A stretch of DNA of 64,000 nucleotides from assembly GCF_020010925.1 (NCBI RefSeq), contig NZ_JAGJBZ010000003.1, positions 62,001 to 126,000 on the forward strand, in the 5' to 3' direction. Under the pieces are notes generated by a model. That model saw only the letters and a program-made list of their open reading frames with translations. It had not been told where the DNA came from and made no database searches. This DNA is from Streptomyces griseiscabiei (GTDB lineage Bacteria; Actinomycetota; Actinomycetes; Streptomycetales; Streptomycetaceae). Positions 42,039-50,619 of the stretch are shown in pieces. How positions within the stretch are numbered: the stretch's first letter is position 1; each line of letters starts with the position of its first letter. Made by a program: the position numbers and the translations under genes.

Positions 42039-42061
42039 GGGGGCCTTGCCGCAAGCCCCCC
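42039..42061 (-). promoter_or_regulatory. Rifamycin-associated element (RAE)
   Basis: On the minus strand the sequence contains GGGGCTTGCGGCAAGGCCCC, matching the published RAE consensus as I remember it, an inverted repeat found before rifamycin-inactivation genes in actinomycetes. It sits 58 bases before the rgt start. A TATAGC hexamer on the minus strand at 42072-42067 lies just upstream and could be the -10, which would put the RAE at the transcription start. Confidence 0.9.
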
Positions 42062-42083
42062 GGTGCGCTATACGTTGAGACAG

Positions 42084-42117
42084 GCAAGGAGAGGACGCGG
42101 ACCTCCTTGCTTTTTTT
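42084..42117 (+). terminator. Hairpin with seven-T tract between rgt and the PL9-like gene
   Basis: GCAAGGAG (42084-42091) pairs perfectly with CTCCTTGC (42103-42110), followed at once by seven T (42111-42117). U-tract terminators are rare in Streptomyces. It points toward the pectate lyase gene, so it may end a short transcript that starts divergently from the RAE, or act as an attenuator. Confidence 0.7.
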
Positions 42118-42308
42118 GTGCGCGCGATCGTTCACATCCTCGGACGATGTTCATCAGGGCACCTCATACACCCTCTCGGTTCATCCATGTGAACAAATCT
42201 GCGTCAGATCTATTGACGTGCTCAAGTCACCCCCCGACACTCGCCCACAGAGAAAGCGCTTTCTCCATTGGATCGCTCTGGCTGGACCCTCATCCCTGGA
42301 GACCGACG
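42118..42308. promoter_or_regulatory. Promoter region of the PL9-like gene with LacI-type palindrome
   Basis: At 42250-42265 lies GAGAAAGCGCTTTCTC, a perfect 16-bp palindrome with a central CG, the form of LacI-family operators. Further upstream, GTTCACAT (about 42130) and ATGTGAAC (about 42187) are inverted copies. Both suggest repressor control of the lyase gene. No regulator gene is adjacent. Confidence 0.7.
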
Positions 42309-43877
42309 ATGCTCACAAGACCCATCCCCGCCACGGCGAGCGCGGCGCTGCTCGCGGGCCTGCTGGTCACCTTCTCCACCGCACCTGCGCAGGCCGCGAC
42401 CACCCGCTACGAGGCCGAGACGGCGCCCGCCGTCTGCACCGGCACGATCGACTCCGACTGGACCGGCTACTCGGGCGGCGGATTCTGCAACGGCACCAAC
42501 GCCGCGGGCGCGTACGTCCAGTTCACCGTGACCGCACCCGCATCGGGCACGGCGACCCTGTCCGTCCGCTTCGCCAACGGCACCACCGCCGCACGGGCCG
42601 CGACCGTCACCGTGAACGGGACGACCGCCGCGACCACGTCCTTCGAGTCCACCGGTACCTGGACGGCGTGGACCACCAAGACGCTGACGGTCCCCGTCAC
42701 CTCGGGCAGCAACGTCATCCGGATCAACCCCACCGCCGCCACCGGACTGCCCAACATCGACCACCTCGACGCGAACGTCCCCGACGGCTCCACCACACCG
42801 CCGCCGGCGGGTTCCGCGCTGTACGTCTCCCCGACCGGGACCGACGGCGCGGCCGGTACCGTCTCCGCCCCCACCACCCTCACCTCGGCCATCAGCCGGA
42901 TCACGGCCGGCGGGACGATCTACCTGCGCGGCGGGACGTACGCCCACGCCTCCACCGTCACCATCCCGGTCGGCAGCTCCGCCACCTCCGCCGCCCGCAC
43001 CACCCTGACCGCCTACCCGGGCGAGACCCCGGTCCTCAACTTCTCGGCGCAGAGCGAGAGTTCGTCGAACCGGGGGCTCCAGCTCAACGCCTCGTACTGG
43101 CACGTCAAGGGCCTCGTCGTCGAGCGGGCCGGGGACAACGGCATCTACGTCGGCGGCAGCAACAACGTCATCGAGCGCACGGTCACCCGCTTCAACCGGG
43201 ACACGGGGCTCCAGCTCGGCCGGATCTCCTCCACCTCGCCCAGCGGCGAGTGGCCCGCCAACAACCTGATCCTCAGCGCCGAGTCGCACGACAACGCCGA
43301 CTCCGACGGCGAGGACGCGGACGGATTCGCGGCGAAGCTGACGACCGGGTCCGGGAACGTGTTCCGGTACGCCGTCGCCCACAACAACATCGACGACGGC
43401 TGGGACCTCTACACCAAGACCGACACCGGGCCCATCGGACCGGTGACCGTCGAGGACTCGCTCGCCTACGAGAACGGCACGCTGAGCGACGGCTCCCAGG
43501 CCGGCAACGGCGACCGCAACGGCTACAAGCTCGGCGGCGACGACATCGCCGTCAACCACATCGTGCGGCGCAGCATCGCCTACGACAACGGCAAGCACGG
43601 TTTCACGTGGAACAGCAACCCGGGCACCATGGCCGTCTCGGGGAACGTGAGCATCGACAACACCGAGCGGAACTTCAACTTCGACGGCGGCACGTCGGTG
43701 TTCCGCGACAACACCTCCTGCCGGAGCGGCAGCGGTACGAACGACCGGATCATCGGCAGCTCCGACAGCTCCAACCAGTTCTGGTCCGGGACGAACGGGT
43801 CCCGCTGCTCCGCGTACTCCGGCGGGCTGAACTGGTCCTTCGCCGGTGACGGCAGGCTGAACGTCAGCTTCGGCTGA
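42309..43877 (+). CDS. Secreted right-handed beta-helix protein, PL9-like pectate lyase with N-terminal CBM
   Basis: The 522-residue product has a signal peptide (TASAALLAGLLVTFSTAPAQAA), a CBM35-like domain (YEAETAPAVCTGTIDSDWTGYSGGGFCNG, about residues 33-160), a Pro linker and a parallel beta-helix (LYVSPTGTDGAAGTVSAPTTLTSAI, GGTIYLRGGTYAH, DDGWDLYTKTDTGPIGPVTVEDSLAYENG). The last block resembles the active region of family 9 polysaccharide lyases, which cleave pectate outside the cell with calcium. GGAGA precedes the ATG. Its end overlaps the convergent hydrolase gene by 14 bases. Confidence 0.85.
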   Translation: MLTRPIPATASAALLAGLLVTFSTAPAQAATTRYEAETAPAVCTGTIDSDWTGYSGGGFCNGTNAAGAYVQFTVTAPASGTATLSVRFANGTTAARAATVTVNGTTAATTSFESTGTWTAWTTKTLTVPVTSGSNVIRINPTAATGLPNIDHLDANVPDGSTTPPPAGSALYVSPTGTDGAAGTVSAPTTLTSAISRITAGGTIYLRGGTYAHASTVTIPVGSSATSAARTTLTAYPGETPVLNFSAQSESSSNRGLQLNASYWHVKGLVVERAGDNGIYVGGSNNVIERTVTRFNRDTGLQLGRISSTSPSGEWPANNLILSAESHDNADSDGEDADGFAAKLTTGSGNVFRYAVAHNNIDDGWDLYTKTDTGPIGPVTVEDSLAYENGTLSDGSQAGNGDRNGYKLGGDDIAVNHIVRRSIAYDNGKHGFTWNSNPGTMAVSGNVSIDNTERNFNFDGGTSVFRDNTSCRSGSGTNDRIIGSSDSSNQFWSGTNGSRCSAYSGGLNWSFAGDGRLNVSFG

Positions 43878-44745
43878 CCGACCCGTGTGCCGTGCCGGTC
43901 CCCTCGACGAAGGCCGTCACGGCACGCGCGTACGCCTCTGGGTGGGTCACGTGCGGGATGTGGCCCGCGCCCTCGAAGGTGTGGGTCGCCGCCTGGGGGA
44001 GGGCCTCGGTGAGGCGGGCGGTGATCGGGGCGAACCACGGCAGTCCGGCGGTGCCGCCGGTGAGGAGGGCCGGGCCGGTGTAGGCGGCGAGGCGGGGGAG
44101 GTCCAGGTCGTCCCAGTGGGGGTCGTCGTGTTCGTCGAGGAACGTGGGGGCGTTGGCCAGGAAGGTCTGCCGGACCGGGGGCGGGAGCCGGTCCCAGGTA
44201 CCGGGGCCGAGGGCGATCTCGTCGGTGAACTGGCGGGCCGCCGCCGGGTAGTCGCCCGCGCGGAGGTGGGCGAGGACGGAGGCGAACTTCCCGGCGATGT
44301 CCGTGAGGAGGGGCGGCCGTGGGTCGAGCGTGCCGGGACCGCCGTGGCCGTCGGGACCGTCGGGACCGTCGCCCACGATCCCCGTCAGCGGCGGGTCGTG
44401 GGCGACCAGGCCCAAAAACAGGTCGGGGCGGTGGGTGGCCAGGCCCAGCGTGGTGGAGGCGCCGAAGGAGTTGCCCGCGACGTACGCCGGGGCGAAGCCG
44501 AGGGTTTCCATCAGGGCGGCCAGGTCCTCCTCGTCCTCACGGCGGGTGCCCTGTCCCGGTGGGCGTTCGCTGCGGCTGTGGCCGCGGCGGTCGTAGACCA
44601 GGACACGGAAGCGTTCGGTGAGGGCGGGGAGGACCGGGATCCAGTTGTGGTGGTCGCCCCAGGAGCCGTGCACCAGGACCAGCGGGTCACCGGAACCGGC
44701 CGTCTTGTAGAACAGCTCGACGCCGTTCGCCTTGGCCCAGGGCAT
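43864..44745 (-). CDS. Alpha/beta hydrolase
   Basis: The 293-residue protein shows the hydrolase fold: LVLVHGSWGDHHNW (oxyanion HG), a nucleophile elbow GNSFGAS with Ser, and a His near the end (GAGHIPHVTHPEAY). It presumably cleaves an ester or similar bond in the cytoplasm; the substrate is not known. GAGGAGAC precedes the ATG at 44745. A GDGPDGPDGHGGPG insertion in the middle looks like slippage. The stop lies within the end of the convergent PL9-like gene, a 14-base overlap. Confidence 0.87.
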   Translation of the reverse strand: MPWAKANGVELFYKTAGSGDPLVLVHGSWGDHHNWIPVLPALTERFRVLVYDRRGHSRSERPPGQGTRREDEEDLAALMETLGFAPAYVAGNSFGASTTLGLATHRPDLFLGLVAHDPPLTGIVGDGPDGPDGHGGPGTLDPRPPLLTDIAGKFASVLAHLRAGDYPAAARQFTDEIALGPGTWDRLPPPVRQTFLANAPTFLDEHDDPHWDDLDLPRLAAYTGPALLTGGTAGLPWFAPITARLTEALPQAATHTFEGAGHIPHVTHPEAYARAVTAFVEGTGTAHGSVSRS

Positions 44746-44863
44746 GGTGGGTCTCCTCGTCCGCCGGGGTCGGTGGCCGCCACCGTCCGGTGGTGCCGTG
44801 GACCTCAACGAGGCGTCGCACCCGTGGGTTGTGCGCGCGCCGGACGCGGTGCGTCCTGGGTGA

Positions 44864-45277
44864 TCAGCCCTGCGCCCCGCTGATGTTGACCATCCACGGG
44901 ACGCCGAAGCGGTCCGTGCACATGCCGAAGACGTCGCCCCACATCTGCTTGTCGAGGGGGACCGCGACGGAGCCGCCCTCGGAGAGCTTCTCCCAGTAGC
45001 CGCGCAGCTCGGTGTCGTCCTCACCGCTGAGGCTGACGGAGAAGCCGCCGCCCGGCCGGTACTCCATGCCGGGCGGGGTGTCGGCGCCCATGAGGGTGAA
45101 GCCGTTCGGCGCCTCCAGCATGCCGTGCATGATCTTGTCGGACTCCGGGGCGTCCGGCTGGCCGAAGCTGCCGAAGGTGTTCAGCGACAGCTCGCCGCCG
45201 AAGACCTCCTTGTAGAACTCCAGCGCCTGCCGGGCGTCTCCGTCGAAGCTGAGGTAGGGATTGAGCCGCGAGACCAT
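44864..45277 (-). CDS. VOC-superfamily (PhnB/glyoxalase-like) protein
   Basis: The 137-residue protein matches the PhnB-type VOC fold: LNPYLSFDGDARQALEFYKEVFGGEL, DKIMHGMLEAPNGFTLMGADTP, GGFSVSLSGEDDTELRGYWEKLSEGGSVAVPLDKQMWGDVFGMCTDRFGVPWMVNI. These proteins resemble glyoxalase or fosfomycin-resistance enzymes, but most PhnB-like members are of unknown function. GGGAGG precedes the ATG. It is a single gene between the hydrolase and the ABC transporter. Confidence 0.92.
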   Translation of the reverse strand: MVSRLNPYLSFDGDARQALEFYKEVFGGELSLNTFGSFGQPDAPESDKIMHGMLEAPNGFTLMGADTPPGMEYRPGGGFSVSLSGEDDTELRGYWEKLSEGGSVAVPLDKQMWGDVFGMCTDRFGVPWMVNISGAQG

Positions 45278-45428
45278 GAGAACCTCCCTGAAACGGACAA
45301 ACAGGTATGCGATCGGTTGTCCGGAGACTAGCCCCCGGCACTGACAACGGCATGCCGGGAGCGAAGGCGAGGGCGGGTCCACCGGAGCGCGAGGACGGCG
45401 GCGAGGACGTCTCGGGGCGGCGTGGTGG

Positions 45429-46316
45429 TCAGATCTTCGTCGGTTCCAGATCCGTGCCGGCTATCTGCGAGGCCAGCTTCGGGCGGACCGTGAGCAGGTC
45501 GGCGGCGATGGGGTCGTGGAAGTACTTCCGGTAGAGCCTGACGTAGGTGCCGTCGTCGATCATCGCGTCGATCTGGGCGTCGAGGTCCTTGACCAGCTTC
45601 GGGTCGCCGTTCTTGCGCAGCGGGAACGCGCTGCCCTGGAGGCTGTCCAGTTCCACCGCGACCCGTACGGGATGCCGCTCGGCGTACTCGTCCGCGTCGG
45701 CGCCGCCGAGGACGACCGCGTCGACGCCGCCGGAGAGGAGCTGGGTGATCAGGGCGGTCTGGTCCTTGAACTTCACCAGTTCCGCCTTGCCCATCTCCCG
45801 GTCGACGAAGGTCTCCTGGACCGAGCCGCTGACCGCGCCGACCCGCCGGCCCGCGAAGTCCTGGAGCGCGTCGAACGTGCTCGCCTTCCCCGTCTTCAGG
45901 GTCACCACATCGGTGAAGCCCCAGTAGTAGGGGGCCGTGAACGCGACCTGCTTCTTGCGTTCGGCCGTGGCGCCCACCCCGGCCACGCCGATGTCGTACT
46001 GGCCGGCGGACAGGCCCGCGAGGATGCCCTGGAGGTTGGTCGTCTTGTACTGGATCTTCACCCCGAGCCGTTTCGCGGCCTCGTCCATCAGGTCCACGGC
46101 GAATCCGCTGGGGTTGCCGGAGGCGTCCGTGACGGCGAAGGGCGGCTGTTCGGCCTGGGTGGCGGCGGTGATCACACCGCCGCGGACCGTGTCGTACGGG
46201 TCGGTCGCGGAACCCGCCGCCTCGCTGTCCCCGCCGCAGCCGGTGAGCGGGAGGAGCAGGGCGAGGGCGAGGGCGGAGGTGGCGGCGCCGGTCAGCAGTC
46301 TTCTGTTCACGGTCAT
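45429..46316 (-). CDS. Polar amino-acid ABC transporter substrate-binding lipoprotein
   Basis: The 295-residue lipoprotein has a lipobox LTGC with Cys27 as the acyl site, then the SBP_bac_3 fold (GGVITAATQAEQPPFAVTDASGNPSGFAVDLMDEAAKRLGVKIQYKT, YDIGVAGVGATAERKKQVAFTAPYYW, DALQDFAGRRVGAVSGSVQETF). It would bind an amino acid or related compound and hand it to the permease. AAGGAA precedes the ATG. It is the last gene of the amidohydrolase-permease-ATPase-binding protein cluster, 77 bases behind the ATPase. Confidence 0.93.
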   Translation of the reverse strand: MTVNRRLLTGAATSALALALLLPLTGCGGDSEAAGSATDPYDTVRGGVITAATQAEQPPFAVTDASGNPSGFAVDLMDEAAKRLGVKIQYKTTNLQGILAGLSAGQYDIGVAGVGATAERKKQVAFTAPYYWGFTDVVTLKTGKASTFDALQDFAGRRVGAVSGSVQETFVDREMGKAELVKFKDQTALITQLLSGGVDAVVLGGADADEYAERHPVRVAVELDSLQGSAFPLRKNGDPKLVKDLDAQIDAMIDDGTYVRLYRKYFHDPIAADLLTVRPKLASQIAGTDLEPTKI

Positions 46317-46393
46317 GGCTGTCGTTCCTTCTGTGGGTTCGGGCCGTGGGTTCGGGCGGAGGGTTCGGGCGGACGGCTCGGGCGGGGGTGGCG

Positions 46394-47176
46394 TCACAGG
46401 ACCTGGGAGAGGAACTGGCGCAGGCGCGGATGCCGGGCGTCCTCGAACAGACGGTCGGGGGTGTCGATCTCGGCGAGGCGGCCGTCGTCCATGAAGGCGA
46501 CACGGTCGGCGGCCTCGCGGGCGAAGCCCATCTCGTGGGTGACGACGGCCATGGTCATCCCGCCGGACGCGAGGTCCCGCATGACGGCGAGGACGTCCTT
46601 GACCAGCTCGGGGTCGAGGGCGGAGGTGGCCTCGTCGAAGAGCATCACCTCGGGCTCCATGGCGAGCGCGCGGGCGATGGCGACGCGCTGCTGCTGACCG
46701 CCGGAGAGCCCGCCGGGCCGCCGACCGGCGAAGGCGGCGAGGCCGACCTCGGCGAGCCGGCGGTGGGCGATCACCCGGGCCTCGTCGCGGCCCAGGCCCT
46801 TGACCGAGGTCAGGGCGACGGTGACATTGCGCTCGACGCTCATGTGCGGGAACAGGTTGAAGTGCTGGAAGACCATGCCGATCCGGGCACGGGCCCCGTC
46901 CACGTCGGCCCGCGGGGCGGTCAGACAGGTCTCGCCGAGCCAGATCTCCCCGGAGTCGGGGGTCTCCAGCAGGTTGAGGCACTTCAGGAGGGTGGACTTG
47001 CCGGAGCCGGACGGTCCGATGAGGCACAGGGTCTCGCCCCGGCGGACGTCGAGGGTGATGTCCCGCAGCACGGTCGTCCTGCCGTAGCTCTTGAACAGGC
47101 CGGTGACCTGGAGGGCGGCGGGCGGGGCGGGGGTGACGGTCACGCCGGCCGGGGCGGGGGGCTTGGTGGTGGTCAT
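46394..47176 (-). CDS. Polar amino-acid ABC transporter ATP-binding protein
   Basis: The 260-residue ATPase has Walker [11 protein letters not shown]-loop [10 protein letters not shown] (the form typical of GlnQ/HisP transporters), signature [15 protein letters not shown], Walker [15 protein letters not shown] and the H-loop His in VVTHEM. It powers the adjacent permease at the inner face of the membrane. GGAGGAGA precedes the ATG. It overlaps the permease gene by ATGA. About 20 N-terminal residues of Thr/Pro/Ala precede the core. Confidence 0.96.
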   Translation of the reverse strand: MTTTKPPAPAGVTVTPAPPAALQVTGLFKSYGRTTVLRDITLDVRRGETLCLIGPSGSGKSTLLKCLNLLETPDSGEIWLGETCLTAPRADVDGARARIGMVFQHFNLFPHMSVERNVTVALTSVKGLGRDEARVIAHRRLAEVGLAAFAGRRPGGLSGGQQQRVAIARALAMEPEVMLFDEATSALDPELVKDVLAVMRDLASGGMTMAVVTHEMGFAREAADRVAFMDDGRLAEIDTPDRLFEDARHPRLRQFLSQVL

Positions 47177-48000
47177 CGGGGCTCTCCTCCGCCGGAGCCG
47201 GACTCGCCGACGCGTACAGGGGTTTTCGGCAGGTCCGGTTCGGTCGGGGCCGGGTCCGGCGGTACGGCCTCGGGGCGCGGGCCCTCGCGCAGCCGGCGGT
47301 CCAGGTGGTTGACGAAGTAGGTCAGCGGGATCGTGAGCGCGAGGTAGCTGATACCGGCGGCGATGAGGGGAGAGGAGTTGTACGTACGGGCCACCTCCTC
47401 CTGCGCGATGAAGTACAGCTCGCGCTGCCCGGCCGCGAGGCCGAGCAGGTAGACCAGCGAACTCTCCTTGATGTCCTTCACGAACTGGCCCGCCATCGCG
47501 GGCAGCACACGACGGACGCCCTGCGGTACGACGATCAGCCGCATCGCCGTCAGATAGCCCATGCCGAGGCTGCGGGCCGCCTGCAGCTGGCCGGCGTCGA
47601 CGCTCTGGATGCCGGAGCGGAAGATCTCCGCCGTGTAGGCGCCGGAGATGATGCCGATCGCGAGGATCGCGTAGCCGAAGGGGTCGGTGCCGAAGGGCCG
47701 GATACCGGCGGCGGGCAGCCCCACCCCGACCAGCATCACCGTGATGATCACGGGCAGGCCCCGGAACACGTCCACGTAGAGGCGGGCGGGGAGCCGTACC
47801 CACCAGCGTTTCGACAGCAGCAGCATCGCCGCCAGCAGGGCGATCACGATGCCCAGCACGATCGCGCCGGCCGCGATGACCAGGGTGTTCAGCAGGCCCT
47901 CGGTGAGGAGGCGGGGGAAGGTGCGGGCGATGAGGTCCCAGTCGAAGAAGGTGTCGACGAGGGCGTCGGAGGCGGTGGTGGACGAGGCGGGCGCGGTCAT
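47173..48000 (-). CDS. Polar amino-acid ABC transporter permease
   Basis: The 275-residue permease has about five membrane segments ([40 protein letters not shown] and others) and the EAA-type motif [35 protein letters not shown] that docks the ATPase. A Pro/Glu-rich tail follows the last segment. It overlaps both neighbours by ATGA, so the amidohydrolase, permease and ATPase are translated as one unit. A single permease gene implies a homodimer. Confidence 0.95.
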   Translation of the reverse strand: MTAPASSTTASDALVDTFFDWDLIARTFPRLLTEGLLNTLVIAAGAIVLGIVIALLAAMLLLSKRWWVRLPARLYVDVFRGLPVIITVMLVGVGLPAAGIRPFGTDPFGYAILAIGIISGAYTAEIFRSGIQSVDAGQLQAARSLGMGYLTAMRLIVVPQGVRRVLPAMAGQFVKDIKESSLVYLLGLAAGQRELYFIAQEEVARTYNSSPLIAAGISYLALTIPLTYFVNHLDRRLREGPRPEAVPPDPAPTEPDLPKTPVRVGESGSGGGEPR

Positions 48001-49238
48001 GACGGCTCCTCGGCGGGCGGCCGGGCGGCACCGGGTGAGGCACGGTGGGCGGAGGCGGTGAACTCCTCGCGGGCGGCGGCCAGAAGGGCCGGGTCGGTGA
48101 GGAGTTCCAGGGCCAGGGCGGCCAGGGCGGTCGCGATCGTCTCCGTCGCGTCATGGGCGCGGGGGGCGCGGGCGGCCTCACGCATCCGCGTGGAGTGGCC
48201 GGGGGTGTCCCGGTCGCAGATCTGGACGTACGGGTGGATGGTCGGCAGGGCGACGGAGACGTTGCCGATGTCGGAGGAGCCGGCCGGGTTCGCCGGTGAC
48301 GGGGGTTCCAGGAGCAGACCGAGGGCGGCGGCGTGGTCGGCGAGCCGGTCGGCCAGGACCATGTTGTTGTCGCGCTCGGCATAGCGGGGCGCGGTCTCGG
48401 TGTGCTCCACGGTGGTGCCGGTGGCGATCGCCGCGCCGTTCGCCGCCGCGAGCACCCGGGGCAGCAGGGCGTCCAGGGCGGGGGAGGTGGCCTCCCGGAC
48501 GTAGATGTCGACCTCGGTGCGGTCGGGGACGACGTTCGGGGCGGCGCCGCCGTCCGCGATGATGCCGTGCACCCGGGCCGTGGGCGGCATGAACTGGCGC
48601 AGCGAGTCGACCGCCGTGAGGAACAGCTGCGCGGCGGCGGCCGCGGAACGGCCCTCCCAGGGGGACTTGGCGGCATGGGCCGCGACACCGTGGAAGGTCA
48701 GCCGCAGGTGACTGGCGGCCAGGGCGTGCCGGGCGCGCAGACCGCGGTCGGCGGGGTGGAACATGAGCGCCGCGTCCACGTCCCGGAAGACACCGCGCTC
48801 CAGCATCAGGATCTTGCCGCCGCCGCCCTCCTCGCCCGGGGTGCCGATCACCTTCAGGGTGCCGGGGTGGTCGGGGCGTACGGCGGCGACGGCGAGGGCG
48901 GCGGTGAGACCGCCGGCCGCGATGAGGTTGTGGCCGCAGCCGTGGCCGATGCCGGGGAGGGCGTCGTACTCCAGCAGCAGGGCGATGGTGGGGGCGCCGG
49001 TCGCCGTGTCCTCGGCGGCGGCTCCCCGGTGGGTGGCCGTGAACGCTGTCGGGAGGCCCGCCACGCCCTTGTCCAGCTCGAAGCCGGCGGCGGCGAGACG
49101 GCCGGACAGCTGCTCGACGGCGTAGTGCTCCTCGAAGCGGGTCTCCGGGGTCGCGTGCAGGTCGAGGCTGAGTTGTTCGAGCGCGGGGCGGCGCTCGCGC
49201 ACGGCGTCGCGGAGTTCCGCGAGGGCATGAGGGTTCAT
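47997..49238 (-). CDS. M20-family amidohydrolase (N-acyl-amino-acid or peptide deacylase)
   Basis: The 413-residue enzyme has the M20 features [22 protein letters not shown], the metal-binding [15 protein letters not shown], catalytic acid [10 protein letters not shown], and the dimerisation domain [27 protein letters not shown]. It resembles aminobenzoyl-glutamate/N-acyl amino-acid hydrolases. The gene is first in the ABC transporter operon and overlaps the permease by ATGA. The system may therefore import an N-acylated amino acid and release it; the substrate is inferred. GGAG precedes the ATG. Confidence 0.93.
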   Translation of the reverse strand: MNPHALAELRDAVRERRPALEQLSLDLHATPETRFEEHYAVEQLSGRLAAAGFELDKGVAGLPTAFTATHRGAAAEDTATGAPTIALLLEYDALPGIGHGCGHNLIAAGGLTAALAVAAVRPDHPGTLKVIGTPGEEGGGGKILMLERGVFRDVDAALMFHPADRGLRARHALAASHLRLTFHGVAAHAAKSPWEGRSAAAAAQLFLTAVDSLRQFMPPTARVHGIIADGGAAPNVVPDRTEVDIYVREATSPALDALLPRVLAAANGAAIATGTTVEHTETAPRYAERDNNMVLADRLADHAAALGLLLEPPSPANPAGSSDIGNVSVALPTIHPYVQICDRDTPGHSTRMREAARAPRAHDATETIATALAALALELLTDPALLAAAREEFTASAHRASPGAARPPAEEPS

Positions 49239-49341
49239 GGCGACTCCGGGGGTCCGGGGAGGGATGGGGGGAGTGGGCCGGGGCGGGCCGGGCCTGGGTG
49301 GGATTGCCGGAACCGTAGGCCCGGCGGAGGGTGCTCTCTAC

Positions 49342-49371
49342 GATGGTTGTCGCGGTCGCGGTAACCATCGG
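49342..49371. promoter_or_regulatory. Inverted repeat between the amidohydrolase operon and the ArsR-type regulator
   Basis: CGATGGTT at 49342-49349 pairs with AACCATCG at 49364-49371 across 14 bases that include the direct repeat GTCGCG. It lies in the divergent gap, 26 bases before the regulator start, and is the best operator candidate for that regulator. Confidence 0.6.
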
Positions 49372-49396
49372 GGGACCGGGCGGCCTGGAGGTCTCC

Positions 49397-50557
49397 ATGA
49401 GCGTCGTCCTCTCCCTCGCCGGGGCGCCCCCGTCCCGGGTCGCGGTCGGCTCCTCGCCCCTCGCCGAACTGACCGCCGCGCTGCACGCCTACACCGAGGC
49501 CGAGCACCACCCCCGGGCGATCCACTGGGCACGCGGGCTGGAGACACACGGAACGGCCCCGGACCCCGACGCGGCCCCCGCCCTCACCCCCACCTCCACT
49601 CCCGCTCCCACCCCTTCCGTCTCCGCGCTCGACGCCGCCCTCCGGCGGCGGGTCAGGGAGTGGGCGCCGCTGTGGTCGTCGTACCGGGCCCGGTATCTGC
49701 TGCCGCTGGGCGCGGTCGGGGACCGGTCGCTCGCCGCCGAGCTGGAGGACATCGCGCGGCTGCCGCTGCCGCTCTTCGCGGAGCTGACGGCGTACGCGAT
49801 CCGGGGCGGGAACTCCGGGATGCCGCTGGACCGGGTGCTGGAGCGACAGGCCCAGCGGGAGGGGCTGTTGGAGGCGGCGGAGCGGCGGTCGACGGCCCGC
49901 TCGGAGCTGGCGCGCAGGCTGCTGCACGCGCCCGAGTCACTGCGTACGGATCTGCTGGACCTGCTGGGCCGGGCCGCGCTGGCGCTGGAGCCCGATCTGA
50001 CGCGGGCCGCGCGGGGCATCTCGGGTCAACTGCCCGGGCTGCGCAGGGCCGTCGAGCACGACGGGCCCGGCCGGGCGCTCGCCGCACTGGACCCGGCGGC
50101 CGTGTACCGGGACGAGCCGCCGCGCGTGGTCTTCGACAAGTTCCACCACGGCATCGTGAACGTCGCCACCACCCCCGTACTCGTCGTCCCGTCGGTGTTC
50201 GGCGGCCCGCATCTGCTGGTCAAGCACGAGCCGGGGTTCGCGGCGGTCGTGCAGTACCCGCTGCTGCCGGAGAGCGACGACCAGCCCGGCTACGCGACCG
50301 TGCACCGGCGGCTGGAGGTGCTGCGAGACCCCGGGCGACAGCGCATCGCCCGCGCCATCGCCCGGGAACCGCTCACCCCCTCCGAGCTGGCCACCCGCAG
50401 CGGGATGTCCCTGCCCCAGGTCTCCCGGCATCTCGCCCGGCTGCGCGAGGCCGGCCTCGTCACGGTCGAGCGCGACGGCCGCCGCGCCTACTACCAACTC
50501 CACCTGGAGCGCGTACGCCGGCTCGGCGACGACCTCCTCACGGCCCTCTTCCACTGA
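49397..50557 (+). CDS. ArsR-family winged-helix regulator with large N-terminal domain (DUF5937-like)
   Basis: The 386-residue protein carries its DNA-binding domain at the C-terminus (RQRIARAIAREPLTPSELATRSGMSLPQVSRHLARLREAGLVTVERDGRRAYYQLHLERV). The rest is a helical domain seen in a Streptomyces regulator family (DUF5937). A Pro/Thr repeat lies at about residues 55-75 (APALTPTSTPAPTPS). No Cys metal site is present. GGAGG precedes ATG at 49397. It is divergent from the amidohydrolase-transporter operon, which it probably controls together with itself. Confidence 0.87.
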   Translation: MSVVLSLAGAPPSRVAVGSSPLAELTAALHAYTEAEHHPRAIHWARGLETHGTAPDPDAAPALTPTSTPAPTPSVSALDAALRRRVREWAPLWSSYRARYLLPLGAVGDRSLAAELEDIARLPLPLFAELTAYAIRGGNSGMPLDRVLERQAQREGLLEAAERRSTARSELARRLLHAPESLRTDLLDLLGRAALALEPDLTRAARGISGQLPGLRRAVEHDGPGRALAALDPAAVYRDEPPRVVFDKFHHGIVNVATTPVLVVPSVFGGPHLLVKHEPGFAAVVQYPLLPESDDQPGYATVHRRLEVLRDPGRQRIARAIAREPLTPSELATRSGMSLPQVSRHLARLREAGLVTVERDGRRAYYQLHLERVRRLGDDLLTALFH

Positions 50558-50619
50558 CCGGCTCCGGCGCGCGCCCGGCGAGCGGGGGCGTCTCCCCGGC
50601 CCCTGGCGGGACTTGCCGG

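Noticed and set aside
38289..42061. Part of an antibiotic biosynthetic gene cluster
   Set aside because: Apart from the glycosyltransferase there are no scaffold-building or tailoring genes; the RAE and helicase indicate self-protection.
40017..42308. Extension of the PL9-like gene upstream across rgt and the start of helR
   Set aside because: The frame is open by GC bias only. The signal peptide, ribosome binding site and operator place the real start at 42309.
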